From contig RQTK01000181.1 in the NCBI GenBank assembly GCA_003991915.1, positions 494,895-558,894 of the forward strand: DNA of 64,000 nucleotides, read 5' to 3'. Under the pieces are notes generated by a model. That model did not search any database and was not told where the DNA came from. It saw only the letters and a program-made list of their open reading frames with translations. This document shows, one piece after another, positions 32,825 through 44,600 of this stretch. Within the stretch, counting starts at the first letter, position 1, and each line of letters opens with the position of its first letter. The stretch is from Elysia chlorotica (Eukaryota > Mollusca > Gastropoda > Plakobranchidae). The translations under genes were made by a program, and so were the position numbers.

Positions 32825-32880
32825 GACCCCAAAGATTTGAACCTTGCTCCTCAGTCTCGAGCACTGGAGAGTTATCTAGA
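32825..32880 (-). repeat. tRNA-like fragment, possible SINE head relic
   Basis: Minus strand contains CTCGAGACTGAGGAGCAAGG followed by TTCAAATCTTTGGGG, resembling a B-box region. No body follows, so this is a weak call. Confidence 0.3.
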
Positions 32881-33261
32881 AAAATATCAGAAGAAACCTT
32901 CTGCTTCAGGCTTGAAAATGCAGGCCATGTGAGGCGGTAATGATCAAAGAATATCAAGTAAAGTACCGACAGTTACAGTATACATGTGTCGGCCTACTAT
33001 CCAAATAAACTCAGTACAGTGTAAAAGTGAGTCAATAACTCAATTGCAAATACAAGCTAAACATGCAATGTACCCAGCGCTAGACAGGTTTGTCAATCAA
33101 AGCGCCATTAAAGTGTGATAGCTCTTGCCTCTGGTAAACTGTACAATCAAAAGAGTTGGTTGACTGAGCTGCTAAGTCGAAGGTAGCTCCATGTTGGGGT
33201 CTGTGTTCTTCAGCTCTTTCTTGTCAACTGCCGCTCTCACGGTTGAGTGGAGTTAAATTGA

Positions 33262-33488
33262 GTTAGTTTAACATATACTAGACCATATAGTGGACAGGCC
33301 CTATGACTGACGTCTGACATTTTTATGTGCTGCCACACACGAGACAGCGGGGATACCATGACTCCTGTCTCAGCCGGTCACATTAAACTGACACCGACCC
33401 AACCAGTAGAGTGCAAAATCGCCTGGGCTCGAACGACAAACCTTTTGAGTCGGAAGCCGATATTTTACCACAGAGCCATCGCACCCAC
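33262..33488 (-). mobile_element. SINE copy upstream of TBCK
   Basis: All body blocks are present (GACTGACGTCTGACATTTTT, GCTGCCACACACGAGACAG, GACACCGACCCAACCAGTAG in plus-strand reading). A head with GAGTCGGAAGCCGATATTTT resembles the 5929 copy. Confidence 0.75.
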
Positions 33489-33659
33489 TCACAATCGAGT
33501 GGAAGTGGCCTTCCACCCACAGCCAAGTTCGGGTTGGAATAATCTTTTGGCTAACTTTTAAAACCTAGGTTTCCACCACAGTTTTTGTTCTTGAAATGGT
33601 TATTTGAACAATGGTACTCAGATCAAATTCACCGTATTTGAAACTGAATCCTGGTTGGT

Positions 33660-33930
33660 AATACTGGAATCTAACTAGATCTAGATTCTAGATTTTCAAC
33701 TCTAGGCATACATTCTTATAAATGATTCTAGAAAATCTAGAAATCTATCATTTCTATGTCAAACTCACAGTCTGCTTGTGGAACTAATCTAGATCTAGAA
33801 TAGATCTACATCTAGATCTAAATCTAAATTTATATTATTTATCTAAAGATCTAAATTTATCCACATCTACTTCAAGATCAAGATAAATTTCGGAGAGGTG
33901 AATAATTTCTAGATCTAACGATCGCCGATC
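33660..33930. repeat. Block dense in CTAGATCTAGA-type words
   Basis: TCTAGATCT and near variants occur more than ten times in about 270 bp, many overlapping. Smaller clusters lie at 18770-18800, 34320-34390, 41715-41740 and 52370-52420. Confidence 0.7.
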
Positions 33931-35185
33931 AAAAATTATTTGTTGACTGACCTACAGATTCGTTTTGCTTTCACATTGGATCACTGCGTGGTTGTTGACG
34001 TTACCTGGATGGAGCTCTCCTACTCTATACTTTCATTTTTCGCTTCGAAAAGCGAAACCAAAAACTCCTGCCGGAAATTTTCATGCAAGAGATCTGTGTA
34101 AATTTGGGTGGTTCGCCCTGTCAAAGGAAATGCACGTATTCATCTATAATATTTTGAAGTTATCCATATCTACAGTATTGCCATGATTATCGATGACTTC
34201 AGGACAAACTGAAGTTTACTTTGAATTGTTTTATTCTTGCTAGGCCCTAGAAGTATCAACCAAAATCAAACTTGATGTGGAATGGGCGTGACTTGATTCC
34301 TTGAATCTACGACCCCAGTACTGTTAAATCTAGATCTATAGATATCATCCCGGTTGGTAAACTTAGATCTAAATTTTCTAAAACTAAATCTTGATATATA
34401 ACCTAAAATAATTTGTGAAGCGAAATTTAGTGAATTGAGGCAGTTCATGGCTAGTGACTTGTGCTGTCAACTTCTCTTAAGTTAACTTTCTGGCTTAGAA
34501 GTCTGATGCACACTAGATCTAGGCCTATATTATAAGGTGTTTCTGTTTTTATGGGCATTTAAATGCTGGGTATCAATTTTATTTTACTAAACAGTAGTCA
34601 ATCTTTTTAGTTTTAGGAAACGTTAAATTAGGAGAGAGATTTAGCTTTATTGGACAGTCAGACAAAAGAATTTGATTTTTAACAAAAACAGTGTAATAGA
34701 AAATTTAGACGAAAACACTACATGTTATGTAGATCTTGTGTGTATAACAGAATTTGGACAAAATCCTCTATATACGATAAAGAGGCAGTAATGCCATAGT
34801 GCGTTTATAGGCACTCTCGAACTTAAGACTATTCCAATGATTCTGGGGATCCCTTTATAGTGACCACTGAAACACCTAATGTTCCCAAATCTTCAAATAA
34901 GTTGTAAACATTTGTTCAACTACCTTTCTATCTAAAATGTTATTAATTTGGTTTGGATACCATCCCCTAAGTACAATGCCTAAAAGATATTTTAACAGTT
35001 AGGGGCCTAAATGTGTTTAAAAAAAAAAAAATGGTTTGATGAAATATCTATGCCTAGATAAAATGTATTTAAATTTGATTTTTGTCAAAGGTTAAACAAA
35101 AATAATAATACTGTAAAAGTCTAATGTCAGTTAAAGAAAAGAACTTTTTTTTTATAATCCAGGACTATTTTATGAAACAACAATC

Positions 35186-38100
35186 ATGCCTGTACTCGGT
35201 ACTGCTCAGTTTGGAGTGAGGACATTCTATGCAGCATCTCACCCTCATGACAAGTGTGGAGCTAATGGATTACCAGTAACACCCAATTCAGTTAAAATTC
35301 TTGGCCGATTTCAGTTCCTCGCATCCCTGACTCACCACCGCCTGTGTCAATACTTGGACATCAGCAAGACTAAACATGGTACAATATATCATTATATGTA
35401 GGCACAGTTAGAATGTAAAGGTTTTACAAGTTATTAGACAGCACTGGAGCCTAGACTGTTACTATATGAAGACCTCAAAATAAAATGCAAATGAGGCAAG
35501 GACACTTGCTAAGTTGCTTATTTAACATGCTTATAAATCTTTTTAACCCCCTCAGTATATCTAAAATTGTTTTAAAAATCATTAAAATGCTTTCCAATCT
35601 TTTTTTTTTTAATATATTTTTTTGCAAATGCTAATCAGATTATGTTTTATAAATCACTATCCTGAGTCCAGAGTAATGTTTTAATCCAAATTTTGCATTT
35701 CAGAGTGCATGATAGTGGTTTCAGAGTACCACCCTCAATGCTTGAAAGAAAAGTTGAAATCAGAAAGCAGATTTTCGTAAGTAGTTTTGGTTAAGAATTG
35801 TCACTTTGACAGCAACAATAATAATTTGTTACATTGTTTTATGTACTTGCACCACCTTTTTCATGTTTTTCTTTGCTTAGGAATTTAAACATATACAATT
35901 TATTGTAACTTCTAGTCAAAAGTAAATAAGTTATGAAATTATTTTCTTTTTTCTATTTCAGAGAAGAGCAGATTATACACACAGGATTTCAGATTCTTGA
36001 AGGTTTAGTCTATCTACATGACAACAATGTCACACATCGAAACCTAGGTCTGGAAAATATACTCTTAGATCAAAAGGTATAATGTTTTTTTTCAATCTCA
36101 AACATTATGATTTTTGTATTTGACGACATATTAAAAATTTCAAATGAAGCTCATTGTTTGCTTTCTGATATACAGGGAAATGTAAAGCTTTCCGAGTATG
36201 GTCTCTACTACATGACAGACTATGGAGCAGATGTCAGCTTTCCTATTGGGTAAAAAATTATTTTAATTGCATACTTCTATCCAAAATTTTTAGTTGATAT
36301 AGAATTTGCTTGAAAAAGATTCTGTTTAGAACAAAACAAACATCATTTAATATATAATTGTGTTAATTTTAGTTTGCTTTAAGTCTCTTATTCAATGAAG
36401 TATATCATCCTAAGTACTGAACTTTAAAAGTATAAAAAGTGGAATTTTTTAAGAACCCTTTTAATTTAATTTAATTTCAATACTTTTGATAAAAAAACAA
36501 CAACTGTGTTTTGCTAGTTTTATTTATAGTTATTACTTAATTATTTTTATGTTTAGGAAGAAGCAAACAGTGTCAGAATTTCTTGTTTTGGGATATTTGG
36601 CGACAAACATTTTTTTGTTGTCAATTCCTAAGTCTGTTTAAGTAAATTAAAAAAAAAAATTCCATAAACAGCTTTTACTGAACTTAAAAAATCAGTTAAC
36701 TCATGGAAAAGTAAGATTCCTCACTTCTCCGTTCTTTTGTCTCATTTTGAAACAGGCTTCCCCGCTATATGCCCCCTGACGTTTTCTGTTCAGGCCCTGT
36801 TAAAGTAGATGATGACTCTGGCAAGTGTGTGCAGCCCCTCTCAGGCCCCAAGGCAGATGTGTGGACTTTTGGAATGGTGCTTGTGGAGCTTGTTCTGGTG
36901 AGTCCTAAATGTTCATTAACCTTTTCACATTGCACAAATTCAAGACCTTTTCCTTGAGTGGGCACTATTTTGGGGGAACTTTTATGAATTTATAAAAGAT
37001 AAGGCTTTAAAATTTATATTTGAAATATGAAAGATGTGCTAGATCAAGAGCTTATCAATGGGCACAAGTGTGTGGCTTGATGAGAATAGCTCAACATAGA
37101 TGTGCAGATTTTGTCTTATAAATTACTGGTACACAGGACAAACAAAAAATAAAATCCTGATTAGCTTTACTTCCACTAGGTTTCCAGAAAAATCCTTTAT
37201 GGACAAATGGGCGTCAAATGAGATTCGAACCTTGAACCTCTTTCTTGTAAGTCCAGAGCAATAGCAAACTGAAAATCCAGTGATCTGTGATTTATAATAC
37301 ATTACAATTACTGTGTAATGTTTCACAATGTGTAATTGAAATAAGATCTGTCAAGTAAAATATATTCATTTTTTCCGTCTCAAACAATTTATCCTTGTTA
37401 CGTTTTTTGTCCAACATAACTTTTAATACTTTACTCTTTGCACATCTCTCCTTTACAATCAGGGTCAAGAGATTTGGTCAGATCTCGGGACTAACGAGAA
37501 ACTACGAAAGCTTTTACAGTTTGCTAAATCAGGTAGTTAAAAACTTCTGAAACAAATCTGTATCAAGTATAAAACTCAAGTAACATGAAATTTTTGTTCA
37601 ATTTCACATAATTATCAATGTTTCTTTTAATTTTTATTGTTTTTATTTTGTTATATGAACAAAAACATAGTTTGTTTATTGTGAATGATTTAAATATTGT
37701 ATCAAGGGTTTTTCGAAATCTCTTTTTCTCCCCTCTCAGATATGTCTCCTTTTGACATACTTTGTCAAGACACTGGTACAGCACAGAAACTACAGGTTTG
37801 ACCAAACAAAAATATGCAGAGAAATTATTTAAATATAACTAAAAACTTTGAGAAACATACATGAATATAAACATAAATTGTTAGAAAAAATGATTTCTAT
37901 TTTATAGTGTTTTATTAAATTATCTTACAAATAGCCTCATCATTACGTTTTACAAATTTAACACATATTTGTTATCATGTTAGAAATACAATGTATTACT
38001 ACAACTTTGAAAACAGAAGATCACCTGCAATAGTTTACATGTATTAACATATCTAGTTTTACAATTTTGCTTCTTCATTTTTATCCATTACTTGTCATTC

Positions 38101-41100
38101 TTAATTGAAGGTACACTAATAATTTTTAATTCAATGCCATATTTTACATCCTCAAGTCTTTGTCCCTGGAAATGAGAGATGTGATCAGGCAATGTCTTAT
38201 TGTGTCCTCATCTAAAAGGTAACGACATCTATATTCTCTTGATAGCTTTTAGTAAAGAGCAATTAAGATTGGAAGAATCAGTATGGACTTTACGCATGCA
38301 TACTCTATAATTTAACTTGATTTATATTATCATGTAAACATACTTTTGTTGTATGTGTGCTTGATTTAAAATATTTATTATCAATTTAAAAAAAGGGGAA
38401 AAAGAAAGATAAAAGTATAATTGTAACAATAAGGAATATGACAGTAGTATATCGTGTTCAATAATTTGTCTCATTTTAGAGCGAAATCAGAAGATCTATA
38501 TCAACATCCGATTTTCAAAGAGGAAAGAGCCAAAGCAGTGAGTAATTCTATCGTAAATATTTAGAAATATGACTAATGGATTTACTAAAATTTAATGTAT
38601 TTCTTGCTAATGTTTCAAGTTGCATGTTTTTGTCTGTGACTTCAAATTTACTTGGTCTTTTCCAGTACTTTTTTTATTTAAAAGATTTTTAGTGAAATAT
38701 GAGCAATTTTACTTAAACCTCAAGATTATTTAATGATTTGATATTGCTGTACAGATTCCTCCGAAGAAAGATTTTACCATGTGCACAACAGAACTACGCT
38801 GCGAAAACCTGGAGCTTCCAACATTTGAAGAAACCATTGCTAATGGTAGGTGTTTTCTCTCTGTGATCAGTTTTTATAAAGTGATGGACTTAAGTTTGGA
38901 AAAAATTAACAAGTTTAAAGTATGGAAATCCCACATGATGTATTCAGGATCAAGATAACATTTTATAATTAATGCAAACAAATGAGATAGAAAGGTATAG
39001 AGATAAGAGGCATGAAGGTATTCTTAGTGGATTTTTTTGTTACCTTTCTCAAAGTTGTTGTAATACAATCATAACCCCCAAATTTCTGTTGTGTTATAAC
39101 TCTGCACTTAAATTGTAAAAAGAAACTTTATAGACTTTTCACTAACCTTAAAACTGTTATACATTTTAGTTAACTTTGATCCAGTATCATTTGATTTTCA
39201 GAGTTTAGCGATGATCATTTGTCCCAGCGCAGTATGCAGGAAGTTTACTACCTTTGGCGCTTGGCAGGGGGAGATCTTGAGAGTGTTCTCAAAAAGGCAG
39301 GCATGTCCAAAACTCGTCCTCCTGTTAATCTTTTGCCATGGTAAGTTCAGAATAAGATAAGTGCCAGATTTAAACAAATTATTTTTCTTACACTGTTACA
39401 GGTACTTTTGATCAATATTTGAAATTACAAATTGTCCCTAAATAGAAATATTGTTTGAAGTGGATATGAAATTCATTATATATTTTGTTAATATTGATTT
39501 TAATGTGCATCTTCCAGGTACTAATTTTTTGTTCTTGTGAAACGATATTGCCTTAAAAAAAATGGCTGATTTATGTAATGGATAAGTAAGGACTGAGAGA
39601 TCTAGGTTTTCACATTTTTGTTTTCTTTTTCTGTTCAGTTTTGGTATACTTGACGGTGATGTCTTTGGTCAAGACAGAGACTTTGCTGAATTATTAGACA
39701 ATACAGTCATCAGGCTGAATCAAGAGCAGCTAAGACATGTGAATATGATTTGTTTGACTTGTAAAGGATATTGCCAATCTTAGCATAGAGTTACTTTATC
39801 GGCAATCATTTCAGATTTTTTATTCTTTACTTGTTCAAGAATCTAGAAAAAATGTTTTCAGCATTCAAAAATTTCAATTTGCTCAGAAACCATGTCGAAT
39901 CCATTTTGGTCCAATGTGAATATTTTATTACAACTATATGAAAAAGTAATTAACTGTTCATATTTATGCAGTTTTTTATTATCTGTTTCTAAGCTGTATT
40001 CTTTTTTCCTGTAGCCTACAATCTTAGAATGGTCAGGGGGAGACAACCATATTAATATCAGATGAAACAATGTTTTATGTGTATTTAAATGGAATAAGTT
40101 CTAATTTCAGCCTTCTATAAACATATTTTATATTTTGAATAATTACACTTATTACAGCTTATTACAAGTGGAAAATACATGTTTCACTTTATACAGTTTA
40201 GTAGAGGCTCCTAATCAAATTCAGTGCTGACACACTTTCAATAGCCCCTAACTTTTTTATTTCTTTTTTAAAACATTTTTTATATAATATTTTTTTCCAG
40301 CGTTTGAGAGACATTCCACCAAGGGCATATTACCCAAGACTTGAAGATGAGTAAGTCCTCATTTTTTTAAACCACTGATCTAACCCATAATGTCATCATT
40401 CTCGTGATGAACCATCTATATTCGTTGTTTATTTGTAGATTCTATCCGGCATTCAAAATGCGCCTATTAAGCTGGTTTTTTTGGTTTCTTAACTTCCAAC
40501 ATCAGAAAGTAGGTTATATTGTAGATGGGTTCCAAGATTAAGGTCTTAAATTTTTACGTGTTGCCACACCATACCTAGCGGGGATACAATGACTTTTATC
40601 TCAGCTTATCACATTATACTTACACCTATCCAATGAATGGGTGGCAAAATCTAATTTGCCCAACTGTGGGATGAAATAACGGACCTTAGACATAGAAGGT
40701 CAGTGTTTTAGAAATGTTTTTTTTTTCACCAACAGTTCATGTTTTTTAAATGTTTCTTTAGGACAAAACAGCTTGATGGAACGCAGCTACCAGCTTCACC
40801 CAGCTGTGGAGAGCTGACGACTTCCGCCACTTTGCCTCTCATCATCAGGGAGAGAGATGTAGAATATCAGGTCAATATTGTTGTGTCTCTCTGACTTCCC
40901 CAGTGATTGAATAAGTAATTTAGTGTAAACTTACTAAATTTTTTTACTACCTATGTGTTTTAATATATTTAAAATTAATGCGGATAACAGTTTAAAAAAA
41001 AAAAAAGATCCGACATTTCTTTCTTACATGTTTATTTTGTTTATGTTCTAACGATCCTTACAGTTTCATCGCATTATCCTTTATGATCGACTGCTGATTG

Positions 41101-41495
41101 CCTACCCTTTCAAGCGGGCACACATTTGGCGAGAAGCAAGGGTAGATATTCCTCCTCTAGTGAGAGCAAATGTCTGGGCTGCCCTTTTAGAAGTGGAGGG
41201 GGATGTTCAAGGATCTTATGATGCCATTGACAAAGAAACACCAACTGCTACTGACAGACAGGTAATTGTAACTCTGTCAAGAAAACAGGCTACTAATAAT
41301 AACCCAAATTCCTATTGGACGACGTGATTATTGGTAAGATAATCTGTCCAACTTGAATTCAAGAAATTATTAGTAATTCTGCAATGCCAGATGAGAAGAT
41401 AGTACATCGTGGTGCTTCCTGAATTTTCTAGGTTAAATGAGCTGAAATGTATTTGCTTCAATATATTTTAATTCAGCTTTGCTAGAAGAAATAGA

Positions 41496-41561
<66 letters not shown>

Positions 41562-41583
41562 AGACAGACAGACAGACAGACAG

Positions 41584-41616
<33 letters not shown>

Positions 41617-44600
41617 GAGGAAAAGAAGAAGAAGAAAAATAAGTAGGTCAAACTTAAATTTATGGAGAGAAACAAAGAAGGCGGAAGTTAAATAAGTAAA
41701 AATTTAAGTATCACTAGATCCAGATCTAGATAGATCCGAAATAAATTTTTTTCCCAGCGTGAACAAAAATAGAACTTGAATTTTATTTTTACGTCAACGA
41801 TGTCGTTGAGTCCAGCTTTGAAACTTTTAGAGTTAGGTATAGGAAAAGACGTCAAGGTTGTGAGAAATCTGGCTTGGTAGGATCAACGTTTACGAGACTT
41901 TATAAAATTGAGATTCTGACACTATGATTATAATAAAGGAGACAGCTTTGACTGCAGGCTGCTAATAGACTGGCAATTGCAGACTCGCCGACAATTAGAT
42001 GTTAGTGAAGTTTCGGCCGTAAAAATTAGATGACTGACTGATTTTCAGAAATCCGACAACTGTCGACTCACATGTAGGTCTATATTTAAGGCTAATCTTT
42101 ATTACTTTCATAATCTCTATTTCATCTCCAATAAGATTGAGGTAGACATTCCAAGGTGTCATCAGTACCACGAGCTGCTTTCCTCACCAACGGCACATGG
42201 AAAATTTAAACGCGTCCTCAAGGCCTGGGTTCTGAGCAATTTTGGAACATATGTATACTGGCAAGGCCTGGACTCTCTGTGTGCTCCATTCCTGGCCCTT
42301 AACTTTAACAATGAAGCCATGGCTTTTGCTTGCCTGTCTGCTTTCATACCCAAGTATCTACACAAATTTTTCTTGAAGGACAACTCTCCAGTCATACAAG
42401 GTAAGCCAGAAGTGAAGAGAAATCTATTCTCAATAAATAGTCCTGTTAGATGATTGCTAACTTCAGCAAAAATATTGATATTTGATTTTGAATTGTTTTG
42501 TTGTTTTTGTCAGGCTGTATTTTAGTTTTGTTGTTGTTGTTGTTAGTTTTGAGGAAGAAATTAATGACTAACCTTGAGATACAGTTTTCAGCCTATAAAA
42601 AAAACAACAACGTGAAATAGCCACATAGTGTCTAGATAAAACTATGAAATATCAAAATCAAGATATGGCCTTACTAATGCATTTTCACAGAATACCTGGC
42701 AGTGTTTTCACACTTGATTGCATTCCATGATCCAGAGCTTAGCAATCATCTCGATGGAATTGGTTTTATTCCAGATGTGAGTGTGAAGAATAGTTTTTTT
42801 AATGCATGATTCTGTGAAAATTTAATTCTTATTACTTAATGGAATAGAGAGTTAAACAAAGAAAAAAAAGTAAAGCATATTTTACAACAGTTTATGTGTC
42901 AGGCTGGTGCTGATCGAAACAACTTTTTTTAAAAACATTGTTGTCCCACATTGCAAGGGTGAATTGTTTTCTATTAAAGTATGTCTCAGTATAGCAAAAA
43001 GTGTGGCACAAAGTAAATAATATGCAAAGTTAAATTTCTTATTTCATCTAAACAAGCAATTAGTAAAGAATGGAAATATTGTTTTTGATTTTATATATGA
43101 ACAGAATAATACAATCTCATTCGTGTAAAGGATCAAAGTACAGAGACTTTAAAAAATAGTTTGACTTGACTTTTTTTTCTTTTTTTTTTCTAGATTTAAC
43201 TAACATGACTGTGCCATCTTAATTCTTCTCAAATCTTTAATCTTTCTTTTGTTCACAGCTTTATGCGATTCCTTGGTTTCTTACAATGTATGCTCGTAAG
43301 TATCTTTTTTTATTGATCATGATAATTTACCAAGTTCTATGACGCTAAAAAATTAATTTTGTGGAGCAATTTTAAAGTCATGCAAAAACAGGAAATAGAA
43401 ATTATACTTTATTATATAACTTGAAAACAAAATACTTTTTTTCTTATTCTTTTTTTTATGTAGCTTTCAAAGTTATGAACTGCTTGCACATGGAGGCTTT
43501 AAAAAATTTGAATTTCAAACACAACAATACATTAATCTTTTGTGAAAGTAAACTGGTATTTGATTTTGTATAAAAACAGCGTTCCCAAAAGAACAAAATC
43601 TTTTCTCTCTTTCTCTAGATGTGTTCCCTATGCACAAAATAATGCATCTGTGGGACACTTTGTTGCTAGGCAACTCATCACTGCCCTTGTGTATTGGTGT
43701 GGCTATCTTACAGCAACTGCGAGACAGACTTCTCTCCTTTGGCTTCAATGAATGCATCCTTCTTTTCTCTGACATGCCAGGTAAACTGAAGGCTATCTTC
43801 ACAAGAAGAGCATGTCTAAAATTGTAAAATGTAATAAAACCATTGCATATCACCAGGGAATAATTACAGTTATTTGTTAAAACCATTTTTCTCCCTAGGT
43901 TCTAATTGGTTATGAATTACTGTGTCATAAATAGTTACTTTAACGTACATGCTTTTTTCTCTTAATCCACATACAAAAAAAATGTGTCAAGAAATTGACA
44001 TTGAGCGCTGTGTCCAAGACTCAATCAAGATCTTCTGCAGCACTCCAAAAAGCGCCACCTATCGGCAACATGCCAGGGCGGTCAAACCTCGGAAGATAGA
44101 AGAACGGCCAAATGTGTCTTATTACAGCAGGGACTATAATGAAATGCCACGCACAGAGCTGGTATGTTCATATCCATAGGCTTGATTAAAATTCCTAATA
44201 GAAGTAAGAGTATTTTAAAGACTTTATATTTAATCTGTTTCCATTCATATTATTAGAGTGTTGCATGAATTTCAAATTTGCAATGTTATTAGCTTTTCTA
44301 AGAGTAAGTTATTGTCATAATATAGATGTACATGTACTCCAATACTGTTTTGATTACTTCTTTGGGTGCGAATGATCATAATTATATTGAAAGAATTTTT
44401 GAATCACATAGTGTTTGTCAATACATGGATAAGACGGAGAATGAAAATATTCTTTGTCTTGTATTTGCAGTCTATGGAGCCCATTCCTATGGATGAATTG
44501 AAGGGAGAGAAATGTCCACGCATCTCAGCAGAAGACTTAATTGAATTAGGAGAATTAGCAGGAGCTGGTTTTTCTCGCAGCCCAACGAAGAAACGCCAAG

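Larger units (their letters stand above)
30207..35162. other. Divergent intergenic region between SLC25A15 and TBCK
   Basis: About 5 kb lies between the first recognised exons of two oppositely directed genes, so both promoters should lie here. It contains a SINE copy (33262-33488), degenerate tRNA-like fragments and blocks rich in CTAGATCTAGA-type words (about 33660-33930 and 34320-34390). The open frame at 31051-31368 shows no recognisable domain and ends in repeat-like sequence (ATTTATTTATTGAGCGCTTT), so it is not called as a gene. First exons of both genes remain unplaced. Confidence 0.55.

Noticed and set aside
43542..43827. Open frames overlapping TBCK exon 19 in other frames and on the other strand
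   Set aside because: They are shadows of the conserved TBC-domain exon 43619-43780.
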